From the NCBI GenBank assembly GCA_028282885.1, contig JANQGX010000056.1, forward strand, positions 1-64,000: a stretch of DNA of 64,000 bases. The letters are read 5' to 3'. Below, piece by piece: positions 18,691-27,119 of the stretch (the stretch's first letter is position 1; each line of letters opens with the position of its first letter). Both the position numbers and the translations under genes were made by a program. Origin of the DNA: SAR324 cluster bacterium (lineage in GTDB: Bacteria > SAR324 > XYD2-FULL-50-16). Below the pieces are notes generated by a model that worked only from the letters and a program-made list of their open reading frames with translations, did no database searches and was not told the DNA's origin.

Positions 18691-18727
18691 AAGAGCGCTT
18701 TGAGCCGATTGACTCAAAGCAACTCTT
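18691..18727. promoter_or_regulatory. Hairpin between hcp and the Cys-rich gene
   Basis: GCTTTGAG and CTCAAAGC form a perfect 8-bp stem with an 8-nt loop, extended by AAGAG/CTCTT across a small internal loop. There is no T-run on the - strand, so it is more likely an mRNA-processing or attenuation structure than a full terminator. Confidence 0.45.
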
Positions 18728-18740
18728 AAGATCCGGCTGA

Positions 18741-20369
18741 CTATCCGAGAATCTCCTTCAGGTCCTCATCAACGGTTTTAATCGGCATTATGTTAAAATT
18801 CTCCACCAGCACATTCAGCACGTTAGGCGTGATAAAAGCAGGCAGTGACGGACCCAACCTGATATTCTTCACACCCAGGTGCAACAGGCTCAGTAGGATC
18901 ACCACAGCTTTCTGCTCATACCAGGAGAGCACCATGGAAAGAGGCAGATCATTCACACCACATTCGAAGGCTTCCGCAAGCGCCAGGGCTATTTTAACAG
19001 CAGAGTACGCATCGTTGCACTGTCCCACATCGAGAAGCCTCGGAATTCCACCGATATCTCCCAGATCCTTGTCAAAGAACCGAAACTTTCCACAGGCCAG
19101 TGTCAGTACCACACAATCGCTCGGCAGTTTTTCCACCATTTCGGTGTAGTAATTTCTACCGGGTTTGGCACCATCACATCCACCGATCAGGAAAAAGCGT
19201 TTGATATCGCCGGATTTGACTGCCCCGATCACCTTGTCTGCAACACCCAAAACTGCATCATGCCCGAATCCGACCATCACCTTTTTTCCATTCCTGTCTT
19301 CGGGAAATCCATCCATTTCCAATGCTTTTTCGATGGCAGGAGCGAAGTTGCCGTCTTCCAGGTGGGCAACACCGGGCCAGCCTACGAGGCCTGCGGTAAA
19401 CAGGTTATCCTGGTAGCTCTCCTTCGGTTTCTGGATACAGTTGGTGGTCATGACAATGGCGCCGGGAAATTCTGCGAATTCCTTGGCCTGGTTTTGCCAG
19501 GCTGTTCCATAATGGCCGTAAAAATGGGGATACTTCTTCAACTCAGGATACCCGTGGCAGGGCAGCATCTCACCATGGGTGTAGATACTAATCCCTTTGC
19601 CTTCGGTCTGTTTCAGGATGTTTTCAAGATCCTTGAGATCATGTCCGGACACCAGGATTGCTTTGCTGGCTTTTGCCCCCAGGGGAACTTCCGTGGGAAC
19701 GGGAGTGCCGTAGGTTTCCTTGTGTGCCTCATTGAGGATTTCCATGGTACGAATGTTCACTTCACCGCATTTTAACGCCAGTCCAACCAGATCGTTGACG
19801 GAAGCTTCGGTGTTCAGAGTGGCAGCCATGGCTTCATGCATGAATTGAAAAATCTGATCATCCGTTTTACCAAGAATCAGCGCATGGTCGGCATAGGCAG
19901 CCATCCCTTTAATACCGTAAATCAGCAGTTCCCTGAGGGATTTGATATCCGGATCAATGCCATGATCGCTGTTGATTCCAACACCTTCACCTTGGGTAAC
20001 CATTTCGCCGAGTTCTGTGGCAAATGAGAACTGAGCAGGCCCTGTCAGTTGATCTACATTTCCGCCGGCCGTCTTTACCTTTTCCTTGAGGGATTCCCTC
20101 AGTTCAACACTCTGGTTGATCAGGTCAACGAAGCGATCGGGATCAAAATCAACATTGGTAACCGTGGAGAAAATCGCTTCACAGGTGAACCGATTGAAAT
20201 CAAAATCATTTACGCCTACCTTGCGTCCTTCTACTGCAACCTGGGAAAGTCCCTTAACTGCATAAATGAGCAGATCCTGCAGAGCAGCCACATCCGGATT
20301 TTTGCCACAAACACCGATTTTAACACATCCTTCGCCTTGTGCCGATTGTTCACACTGATAGCAAAACAT
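18741..20369 (-). CDS. hcp: Hydroxylamine reductase / hybrid cluster protein
   Basis: 542 residues from ATG 20369, chosen because it gives the conserved MFCYQCEQ start and has GGAG upstream; the open frame extends a further 19 codons. The N-terminal cysteines C3, C6, C15 and C21 have the CX2CX8CX5C spacing of Hcp from strict anaerobes such as Desulfovibrio. The C-terminal half carries the hybrid-cluster ligand regions (GGCDGAKPGRNYYTEM, LACGKFRFF, VGQCNDAY). Hcp reduces nitric oxide or hydroxylamine and protects against nitrosative stress. A 16-bp palindrome about 90 bp upstream and the Crp/Fnr gene beyond it suggest direct regulation. Confidence 0.96.
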   Translation of the reverse strand: MFCYQCEQSAQGEGCVKIGVCGKNPDVAALQDLLIYAVKGLSQVAVEGRKVGVNDFDFNRFTCEAIFSTVTNVDFDPDRFVDLINQSVELRESLKEKVKTAGGNVDQLTGPAQFSFATELGEMVTQGEGVGINSDHGIDPDIKSLRELLIYGIKGMAAYADHALILGKTDDQIFQFMHEAMAATLNTEASVNDLVGLALKCGEVNIRTMEILNEAHKETYGTPVPTEVPLGAKASKAILVSGHDLKDLENILKQTEGKGISIYTHGEMLPCHGYPELKKYPHFYGHYGTAWQNQAKEFAEFPGAIVMTTNCIQKPKESYQDNLFTAGLVGWPGVAHLEDGNFAPAIEKALEMDGFPEDRNGKKVMVGFGHDAVLGVADKVIGAVKSGDIKRFFLIGGCDGAKPGRNYYTEMVEKLPSDCVVLTLACGKFRFFDKDLGDIGGIPRLLDVGQCNDAYSAVKIALALAEAFECGVNDLPLSMVLSWYEQKAVVILLSLLHLGVKNIRLGPSLPAFITPNVLNVLVENFNIMPIKTVDEDLKEILG

Positions 20370-20459
20370 AAGTTTTCTCCATTTTGAGGGTTTACACATG
20401 ATTTCTGTGTTTTTATTCTGTACCATGACTTTATTAACGCATGACTTTCCCGGACTTGG

Positions 20460-20475
20460 TTTGACTTAAGTCAAA
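20460..20475. promoter_or_regulatory. Perfect palindrome, likely Crp/Fnr (HcpR-type) operator for hcp
   Basis: TTTGACTTAAGTCAAA is perfectly palindromic and has the TTGAC-N4-GTCAA form used by Fnr/Dnr/HcpR-type regulators. On the hcp strand, a TTAATA-like -10 sits about 30 bp from its centre, the spacing of an activator bound near -41.5. Confidence 0.75.
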
Positions 20476-20728
20476 TTGAAATTTCTGAATGAAAAAAGTG
20501 CGCAGGTATCTGATTTTTTTAGAATATATTTTTCAGCAAATTTCACGGTAATCGCAAATCACGGTATAAATCAGGAACGAGATTGACGTCACCACAAAGA
20601 GCTTACATTGAAACCCTGAAATATCTCACAAAATGCCTGATTTGCTGCAACCACGAGTAATCGGCATCAATGTCAAAACTGGATCCTAATCACTGGATTA
20701 TATCCATATACTATATGAACGACCCGAC

Positions 20729-21415
20729 ATGAGTATTGAAATAATAGCACAATCATCCCTTTTTGAAGGCTTGCCATCCCGGTATCTGGAAGAGATTAAA
20801 AACATCGGAATAGAGAAATCCTATCGCAAAGATGAAAATATTTTTTTGGAGGGGGATGAGGGGAACGGCTTCTATCTGGTGATCACCGGAAAGGTGAAGA
20901 TTTTTAAGCTTTCCGCGGACGGTAAGGAGAAGATCCTCCATGTTCTCAATCCCAAGGAACCGTTTGGTGAGGTGGCTGTTTTTTCGGGAAAAGACTTCCC
21001 GGCCAATGCGATCTGCCTGGAATCCTCTCTTCTTATGTTCTTTCCACGCACGGATTTTGTGAGATTGATATCGGAAAATCCGACCCTTTCACTCAATATG
21101 ATGTCCATCCTGTCACAGCGATTGAAACAGTTTGCCGTTCAGATTGAGGGACTCACCTTGAAAGATGTACCGGGTCGATTGGCCGTTTACCTGCTCGACC
21201 TAGTCGTTCAACAAGAGAACCGGGAAAAGGTTGTACTGACAATTACCAAGGGGCAGTTGGCCAGCCTGCTAGGAACGATTCCCGAAACCCTCTCCCGAAT
21301 CCTGGCCAGAATGAATACAAGCGGCTTGATCGAAGTGAAAGGACGGGATATCGAGATTCTTAATTTAAATGGCCTGGAGTGTCTTGCTGAAACCGGCCGG
21401 TTTTTGGAAGAGTAG
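20729..21415 (+). CDS. Crp/Fnr-family regulator, HcpR-like
   Basis: 228 residues. N-terminal cyclic-nucleotide-binding-like beta roll (about 10-125) and C-terminal winged helix with recognition region SLLGTIPETLSRILARM (about 178-195). It lacks the N-terminal Cys cluster of Fnr, so it is not an Fnr-type oxygen sensor. HcpR proteins of anaerobes have the same layout and sense NO, probably through haem. Divergent placement from hcp with the palindrome between them makes regulation of hcp likely. A TATACT -10-like box lies about 20 bp before the ATG. The HcpR identity is inferred from context. Confidence 0.82.
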   Translation: MSIEIIAQSSLFEGLPSRYLEEIKNIGIEKSYRKDENIFLEGDEGNGFYLVITGKVKIFKLSADGKEKILHVLNPKEPFGEVAVFSGKDFPANAICLESSLLMFFPRTDFVRLISENPTLSLNMMSILSQRLKQFAVQIEGLTLKDVPGRLAVYLLDLVVQQENREKVVLTITKGQLASLLGTIPETLSRILARMNTSGLIEVKGRDIEILNLNGLECLAETGRFLEE

Positions 21416-21694
21416 ATGGTTTGATATCAACCCGTTTCAATATTTATGATTGATATTATTTCCAATCTTTTCTACTTTGAAAAAGGCTTTGCAGGCAGAT
21501 GACAGCTCCTCTTACCATCTTGTCTGTCCTTGAAAGCACAACAGATAAACTGAAATCGTCCGGCAAATCCGGTAGGGTGAAAGTTCGAGACTCCGGAATT
21601 GAAAAGACCCCGGCAATCATTGACAAAGGGCTGTGTTTCCATCATCTGTCAAATTGCCAATAGACAACCGGACAAAACCAGAAGAGTGACGGAT
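21416..21694. other. Leader region of the fused regulator, possible RNA structure
   Basis: 279 bp without a gene. Around 21559-21600 the motif TCCGG occurs repeatedly and can pair in alternative ways (TCCGGCAAATCCGG, or TCCGG with a downstream CCGGA), enclosing GGGTGAAAGTTCGAGAC. I cannot match it to a named riboswitch. Confidence 0.25.
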
Positions 21695-23446
21695 ATGGCG
21701 AAGGGAAATATCGTTTTTATTTGTACGGATAACTCAGTACGCAGCCAGATGGCTGAAGGCTTTGCTCGGGCGATTGCCCCGGATGGTGTAACTGTATTCA
21801 GTGCAGGAACTTCCCCGGCATCAACGGTTCACCCCCTCGCCATCGAGGTGATGAAGGAGTTTGAGATCGATATATCTGGTCACGTCCCGAAATCATTTGC
21901 CGATCTTTCCAACGATTTTTACAGCATTGCCGTCACCCTCTGCCGATCTGCGGCTCGGGAAACCACCTTTTTGCCCGGCGCTCCCGCCCTGGTTCGTTGG
22001 GATATTGACGATCCCACGGAAAGTCGAGGATCATCCGAAGAGATTAAGGAAAGGTTCAGGGAGTGTGCTCGTCAAATTCAGGCGGAAATCTTCGATCTTT
22101 TTGAATTGGGTTATTTCGAGGCTATTGCCGGGCAGCAGCAAAATCTGATCAGCCTTCTGAATAGCGTGTCCAACGCCACCCTGGCGCACAATACCGACCG
22201 CAAGATCTTTTTCATCAGCGAAAAAGCGGCTGAATTGATTGGGGCCAGGCCCTTTGAAATCATCGGCAAAGACTGTCATGAAGTCTTCAAACCCAGGTTG
22301 TGCGGCGAAAACTGCTCTTTCTGCGATAAGGGTATCCATCCCGATTTTGATGTCAAGCATTACGAGACGGTCTTTCATATGCCGGAAGGAACCCGCAAAG
22401 AACTTGGTGCCACAGCCATCCCCCTGAAAAACGTCGATGGTACACTCAACGGGATCGTTCTCTCGTTAGAGGACAAGACACAACTGGTCTCCATGGAACG
22501 GCAACTGAGCAAGCAGAAAAGCTTCCGGGGAATTGTGGGTTACGATCACCAGATGATGCAGATCTTTCAGCAGATCCGCGATGTTGCTTTATATGATTAT
22601 CCCGTTCATATCCATGGAGAGACGGGAGTGGGGAAGGAACTGATTGCCAAAGCCATCCACGACGAAAGCAGCCGCAAAACCGGTCCGTTCGTTCCCATAA
22701 ACTGCGGAGCACTTCCGGAAGGACTGGTGGAAAGCGAGCTGTTTGGTCATGTTAAAGGCGCATTTTCAGGGGCAATTCGGGACAAAAAAGGCCGCATCGA
22801 AATGGCCAAAGGCGGTACCGCTTTTCTGGATGAGATTGCGGACCTACCCAAAACCATTCAGGTTAAGTTGTTAAGATTCCTGCAGGAAGGCGCCCTGGAG
22901 AAAGTCGGTAGCGAGAAGCCGACCAAGGTGGATGTACGAGTGATCAGCGCAACCAATAAGGATCTGAAAGAAGAGGTCAAAAAGAGTAATTTCCGGGAAG
23001 ATCTCTATTACCGGCTCTGCGTGATTCCTTTTGATATCCCGCCCCTGCGCAAACGCAAGAATGACATTTTACTGCTCTGTGAGTACTTTCTGGACAAAAT
23101 TCACGAGATTTACAAAGACAAATCCTTCGAGATTTCCGGAGAAGCCATGTCCATGCTGATGGATTATGATTGGCCGGGAAACGTGCGGGAGTTGGAGAAT
23201 ACAATCCGCTTTGCCACCGTCAGGTGCAGGAACGGTGTTATTATGCCTGACGACCTGCCCATGGAACTGCAGAATAACAACACATATGTGCAACAAAGAG
23301 GCCCCACCAAGAAACTGGATGTGGAAGCTGTCCGAGGAACCTTGGTTCAAACCGGCGGCAACAAGGCCAAAGCCGCAAGATTGCTAGGCGTCGGCCGAGC
23401 CACTCTCTACCGCTTCCTCAACGACCACCCCGAACTGAATGATTAA
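21695..23446 (+). CDS. Sigma-54 activator fused to an ArsC/LMW-phosphatase-like domain
   Basis: 583 residues from ATG 21695. Domains: LMWPc/ArsC-like (1-140) with P-loop C10-TDNSV-R16, a second Cys at 83 and WDIDDP; a PAS-like domain (150-265) rich in Cys (CHEVFK, CGENCSFC); an AAA+ sigma-54 domain (280-510) with Walker A GETGVGKE, GAFSGA (variant of GAFTGA) and GTAFLDEI; and a Fis-type HTH at the end (NKAKAARLLGVGRATLYRF). In thioredoxin-coupled arsenate reductases a third Cys follows Cys83 by about seven residues; here Thr occupies that place. I infer a sensory or redox role for the domain. Possible targets are the flanking hcp locus and the convergent TauE gene. I do not know a characterised example. 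Confidence 0.88.
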   Translation: MAKGNIVFICTDNSVRSQMAEGFARAIAPDGVTVFSAGTSPASTVHPLAIEVMKEFEIDISGHVPKSFADLSNDFYSIAVTLCRSAARETTFLPGAPALVRWDIDDPTESRGSSEEIKERFRECARQIQAEIFDLFELGYFEAIAGQQQNLISLLNSVSNATLAHNTDRKIFFISEKAAELIGARPFEIIGKDCHEVFKPRLCGENCSFCDKGIHPDFDVKHYETVFHMPEGTRKELGATAIPLKNVDGTLNGIVLSLEDKTQLVSMERQLSKQKSFRGIVGYDHQMMQIFQQIRDVALYDYPVHIHGETGVGKELIAKAIHDESSRKTGPFVPINCGALPEGLVESELFGHVKGAFSGAIRDKKGRIEMAKGGTAFLDEIADLPKTIQVKLLRFLQEGALEKVGSEKPTKVDVRVISATNKDLKEEVKKSNFREDLYYRLCVIPFDIPPLRKRKNDILLLCEYFLDKIHEIYKDKSFEISGEAMSMLMDYDWPGNVRELENTIRFATVRCRNGVIMPDDLPMELQNNNTYVQQRGPTKKLDVEAVRGTLVQTGGNKAKAARLLGVGRATLYRFLNDHPELND

Positions 23447-23457
23447 ACTCAATGGTG

Positions 23458-24180
23458 TTATACCATATTCAACGACTTCAGGATCATGCGCAGCACCAGC
23501 GCAGTGATAACTATTTTCACGAACAGGGTAAAATAAACCTCCGGGATCTTTCCCAGTAGTTGCTTACCGATCCAATTACCCAGGAAAACCATCGGGATTG
23601 CCACGGCAAGTTCTTTCCACCAACTAGACAGTACAAAACCGGAAAGAGTAAAAACACCCAGCTTGAAAAGATGCACCGGAATGTTGCTCGCCGTCCGGGT
23701 GGCCACAAAGCCTTCTTTGCCCAATTGAGCCCTGAGAAAAAATGGTGCGGTGAAAGGTCCTGTGGCACCGATAAAGAGAGACAGGAATCCTGCAAACGCT
23801 CCAATAACCGCAAATTGTCCTTTAAATTGGAAATCCCGCTTGATTTTGGGAAGCCATGTCATGAATAGAATCGCGACTGCCAGCACAACTCGAAAAGACT
23901 CACCGGGAAGACTGAGGGTGAACGGAACGCCCGCCAGCGCTCCTGTCAAGGCACCGATTGTGAAAGGAAAGATGATTCTCCAGTTAACGGCTTCGTACGA
24001 GATACTCACCCTTGAGATATTACTGCACATCATCACAATGCCATGCAACGGAATCAGAATGTGAGGCGCAAACAGGGGTGTCATAAAAGCCAGGATCAAA
24101 ATCCCGCCTCCAACGCCGGACATTCCGGAAACGGTGGAACCTAGAAGTGCAACAAACCCAAACAAAAAGACTGTTTCCAT
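23458..24180 (-). CDS. TauE/SafE-family permease
   Basis: 240 residues from ATG 24180, with eight predicted helices. The N-terminal STVSGMSGVGGGILILAFMT and the second half-repeat FLSLFIGATGPFTAPFFLR are family signatures. It probably exports a small sulfur or organic anion. It converges on the fused sigma-54 regulator with 11 bp between stop codons. An AACATA-A-TATGTT inverted repeat just upstream of its ATG (24181-24193) could be a regulatory site. No strong ribosome site is seen. Confidence 0.85.
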   Translation of the reverse strand: METVFLFGFVALLGSTVSGMSGVGGGILILAFMTPLFAPHILIPLHGIVMMCSNISRVSISYEAVNWRIIFPFTIGALTGALAGVPFTLSLPGESFRVVLAVAILFMTWLPKIKRDFQFKGQFAVIGAFAGFLSLFIGATGPFTAPFFLRAQLGKEGFVATRTASNIPVHLFKLGVFTLSGFVLSSWWKELAVAIPMVFLGNWIGKQLLGKIPEVYFTLFVKIVITALVLRMILKSLNMV

Positions 24181-24379
24181 AACATAATATGTTTTTTGGC
24201 TGTCACGACAGCTATAAATCAACCTGCAAATTTCAATATTTCGATTTCAACTCACTAATCCTTGCTTTGATCTGATGAAATACGAAAAATCTCAGGAAAG
24301 CATAATCCCGGTTGGACAGAGCGTGAAATGAGACAGGTCAGCAACTCGTCAGGCATCTGCAATACTGTTCAAATGAAAT

Positions 24380-24410
24380 TAGGGACGTAGTTGTGAAATT
24401 TTGACATTTG
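24380..24410 (+). repeat. Solo copy of the RAYT-unit end
   Basis: AGGGACGTAGTTG-TG-AAATTTTGACATTTG matches the left end at 6818-6846 except for a 2-bp insertion. No inverted partner and no transposase is found nearby. It is either a REP-like repeat mobilised by the RAYT or the scar of a lost copy. Confidence 0.7.
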
Positions 24411-24452
24411 TCTTTATATGAATTTATCGGTGTACGTTTGACAACCCCATTG

Positions 24453-25550
24453 TTACAGCCAGATTTTAACCGGGCAGTGGTCCGAGATATTATTTCTCCA
24501 GTTATTCATTATTGGTTGATATCTGGGGAATCGGAAATCAACGTAACTATCTGGTGTGGCAGTGGAGCTTGGAGGTGTGGCCGCATCAACTTCGTAATGA
24601 ACAAACTTCGGTTTTGCAGGGAGTACTTTACCAACCGCATTTAGTTTTCGGTAACCTAGCCCGGAACGTTCAATGTGGGGGATATATGAGGAATTGGTAC
24701 TTGCTTTCTCCTCAATTCTTTTGGCAAGAGCGCGTGACGCCATTATATGGTCGATCTGGGATACACGATTTCTACTCCTCCAGTAGTATGTCCATCGATT
24801 ATCCAAATCAATGTATTCAGAAATGATATTTTTGAGTCGCGGTGTTTTAAGAGATGATAACCAGGGACTCTCTGGCGTGTCATTGAAATCACCGACTACT
24901 GCATATAGCGCTGTTGTCTGCCTTCCATGAAATTTTTCCTCAATGATATCCATTAAACACTCTGCTTGAATTTGCCGTTTTAAATGAGCTTCTCGTAGTT
25001 CGGCTGCAGTTCCATTTTCCGTGTACTTGGATTTCAGATGGATATTAAAGATCGTCAACTTCTTTCCATCTGGAGTTTGAACGTCAAACTCAAGGCAATC
25101 TCTGTTCGCGAATGGTTTTTGACCGTTTGCACTTACAAAGTCAATATGGCTACGCACCCTGGTAATCGGCAAAGTAGATAAAACCCCCACATCTATATTT
25201 CTGGGATCATAAGCATCAATTAGTAGTGAGTATTGATAGTAATTACCGAAATACCGTTTGTTGAGGACACGAATTGCGTGAATGTTCTCAACCTCTTGCA
25301 GGCAAAGAATATCCGGAAGCTGACCATCCGGTTCCTTCAAGGCGGCAAAAGCGAGCTGACGCCTTCCTTCGTCCCAAACAATGTAACGTGATCGCCCGTA
25401 TTTTTGAAATGGACGGTCGGGAAGAAACCCATGAGTGGCAATCTCTGTAGCCTCAACCTGAGAAACACCGGATCGATCTCCGGGATATCGTCTTGAGAAT
25501 TTATAACGAAGAAAGAAGTTGTTAGCATTAAACGTCGTTAGAGTTACCAT
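24453..25550 (-). CDS. Endonuclease/exonuclease/phosphatase-family protein, cytosolic
   Basis: 365 residues with no signal peptide or membrane helix. Full EEP motif set: TTFNANNFF, LQEVEN, RNIDVGVLS, FNIHLKSK, VVGDFNDTP, QIDHIMAS and SDHCPV. The start has GGGAGATATCAG upstream. Proteins with this motif set and length are usually annotated as nucleases or phosphohydrolases of unknown substrate. It stands alone and is not a close duplicate of the anchored EEP protein at 5.9 kb. Confidence 0.85.
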   Translation of the reverse strand: MVTLTTFNANNFFLRYKFSRRYPGDRSGVSQVEATEIATHGFLPDRPFQKYGRSRYIVWDEGRRQLAFAALKEPDGQLPDILCLQEVENIHAIRVLNKRYFGNYYQYSLLIDAYDPRNIDVGVLSTLPITRVRSHIDFVSANGQKPFANRDCLEFDVQTPDGKKLTIFNIHLKSKYTENGTAAELREAHLKRQIQAECLMDIIEEKFHGRQTTALYAVVGDFNDTPESPWLSSLKTPRLKNIISEYIDLDNRWTYYWRSRNRVSQIDHIMASRALAKRIEEKASTNSSYIPHIERSGLGYRKLNAVGKVLPAKPKFVHYEVDAATPPSSTATPDSYVDFRFPRYQPIMNNWRNNISDHCPVKIWL

Positions 25551-25929
25551 CTGATATCTCCCTTTTCAATTAAGAAATGGACTGAAAAACTGATTAGGAC
25601 TCAATATCCATATTACCAACCTATTGATAACCGAAATTCAGAATTAAAAACGTACTTGAGTCAAAACAATTGAATTACATTTGTAACTGTCCACTTGTTT
25701 TATCTTCGGTTGGCAAAGGTTATCATCTATTAAAACATAAATGCAACACTAGATTGTTTTGACGATGTGATTGAATAAAATCTCAGATTATAGTGACCAC
25801 AAAAAGTGGTAGGAGCTCCACAATAGTGAACTGATATTTGATAGGTGAAGTTTACACTTTAGACTTGGGACTGTTGACTTACTCACCGCAAACCCAAGAC
25901 TAAGAAGTCGTCTATTGAACTGAACTTAA
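25551..25929. other. Intergenic region, AT-rich
   Basis: Upstream region of the EEP gene, AT-rich and probably holding its promoter. I see no coding frame with family resemblance on either strand. Confidence 0.35.
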
Positions 25930-25948
25930 CCTTGCCCCAAAGGCAAGG
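25930..25948. terminator. Hairpin downstream of the frameshifted remnant
   Basis: CCTTGCC-CCAAA-GGCAAGG, a perfect 7-bp stem just beyond the stop codon of the remnant on the - strand. The AAGG/TTAA flank gives no strong T-run. Confidence 0.4.
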
Positions 25949-25962
25949 GTTTCTATGACCTA

Positions 25963-26315
25963 CTAAACCACATCCAGATTTGATGATTCTGGAAATGCTA
26001 AAAACCCTCTACGGTTGCACTCAATTCCCTCATTACCATAATAGATGCATTTCTGCCCGTGAACAGGCAAAACCATGCCGGGGTATAAAAACGGAACCCG
26101 GGTAATGTGCCATTTGAGCCGATAATCAATAACGTCGTAACTTGAGATGGGAATCCTGGCGTGTTCTTCTTTTGTATTCAGGACAGGTTTTTTTTGATGA
26201 AGTCCTCAATGCGTTCCAACAGGAAGAGCTCATTTCTACTCTGCATTTCCAAAATTCTCAGATCTGGTGAACATTCTCTGTCAAATCGAAATGCAATATT
26301 TGAAATACAATCCGG
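25963..26315 (-). pseudogene. Frameshifted coding remnant, family not recognised
   Basis: Read on the - strand, one frame carries NIAFRFDRECSPDLRILE and LLERIEDFIKK and stops just after a run of eight A. The next frame continues VLNTKEEHARIPISSYDVID, then RVPFLYPGMVLPVHGQKCIY and FLAFPESSNLDVV before TAG at 25963-25965. Adding one A to the run joins them into about 115 residues of convincing coding composition. No start codon or ribosome site is visible at the 5' side, which directly follows the lipoprotein stop. It is a decayed gene or one with a sequencing slip at 26188-26195. Confidence 0.45.
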
Positions 26316-26339
26316 TTAAGAGATCACCGGTCAGTCGGA

Positions 26340-26702
26340 TTATAGAAGAGCTTTGATATCATCCACTGAAGGGCGTTCCAGGACTGTTCCATTTGCATCA
26401 ACAATGGGGAGTCCGACAGACGACCCCGCAGTATACCAGGAAGCCGCTTGAACCTTTTCCCACATCTCGCTGTATGCATCGCTTTCATCGATATTCTTAT
26501 AGGTGTAATCGATTCCTTCAGCGTCCAGTTGGCTCTTCAGGGAAGTGGTAAGACTACAGGTATCTCTCCCATACACAATAACACTGCTTGAAGCAGAATA
26601 GACTTCCACCTCGTTGTCATCAGAGTCACCGGCACAACCGCCCGTCAACACAATAAGAGCTATTAAGAAGAATATAGTCCAGAACCTTTTTGTTATTTCC
26701 AT
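26340..26702 (-). CDS. Glutaredoxin-like lipoprotein
   Basis: 120 residues. Signal peptide with lipobox VLTGGC (Cys23), then an acidic linker and a thioredoxin/glutaredoxin fold. The fold has VIVYGRDTCSLTTSLKSQLD (a monothiol C-S-L-T site in the usual CxxC place), GIDYTYKNIDE and the cis-Pro loop VGLPIVDANG. It is anchored outside the cytoplasm and might act in thiol exchange or glutathionylation control. The single-Cys active site sets it apart from dithiol reductases. AGGA precedes the ATG. Confidence 0.75.
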   Translation of the reverse strand: MEITKRFWTIFFLIALIVLTGGCAGDSDDNEVEVYSASSSVIVYGRDTCSLTTSLKSQLDAEGIDYTYKNIDESDAYSEMWEKVQAASWYTAGSSVGLPIVDANGTVLERPSVDDIKALL

Positions 26703-26918
26703 CGTTCATCCTGTTTAACTGATCTGGTATTTCAAAAACAAATTATTCTCTGCTTTTGCCAAACATAGCAAATCAAAACACCATTTTCAAACGAGCCTGT
26801 GATGTCGCCTTCCCTGGCTATCCTTGAAAAACGCTTTTCAAGGTTCCAAACAGTCTGATTCTCAGCAGCTTTCTTTATGATTAGCGGGTAGGATTGTGTA
26901 GAGTGAGTATGGGATATC

Positions 26919-27119
26919 ATGAACTTTTTTGATAATAGCACAGACACGTATACACAGATTCCAATCCAGGCAGGCGACTCAATCGCATTCGAAATTGACA
27001 ATGATTCGATCAGGATAAGAAAAGCAACACCTCTTGATCTTGAATTCACATCTGCTTTGGTTCCTACTTTGAGTGAATGGGACTCACAAAATGATGATGA
27101 GGCATACAATGATTTATAA
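26919..27119 (+). CDS. AbrB/MazE-type antitoxin, short form
   Basis: 66 residues. The segment QAGDSIAFEIDNDSIRIRKA is the second strand pair of an AbrB/MazE DNA-binding fold, and the acidic tail TLSEWDSQNDDEAYNDL is the toxin-neutralising region typical of MazE/PemI partners. The usual helix between the first strand and the GD turn (I-P-AEIREALGL-type) is missing: the sequence goes from TQIP directly to IQAGD. An in-frame TGA just upstream rules out a longer start. It overlaps the toxin start by 11 bp, so the two are co-translated. Confidence 0.78.
   Translation: MNFFDNSTDTYTQIPIQAGDSIAFEIDNDSIRIRKATPLDLEFTSALVPTLSEWDSQNDDEAYNDL

Noticed and set aside
20583..20592. Second Crp/Fnr operator (TGACGTCA)
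   Set aside because: Only an 8-bp palindrome without the TTGAC-N4-GTCAA spacing; likely chance.
21530..21600. c-di-GMP riboswitch or group II intron domain
   Set aside because: GTGAAAGT and CCGG motifs gave a superficial resemblance, but the conserved cores of either RNA are absent.
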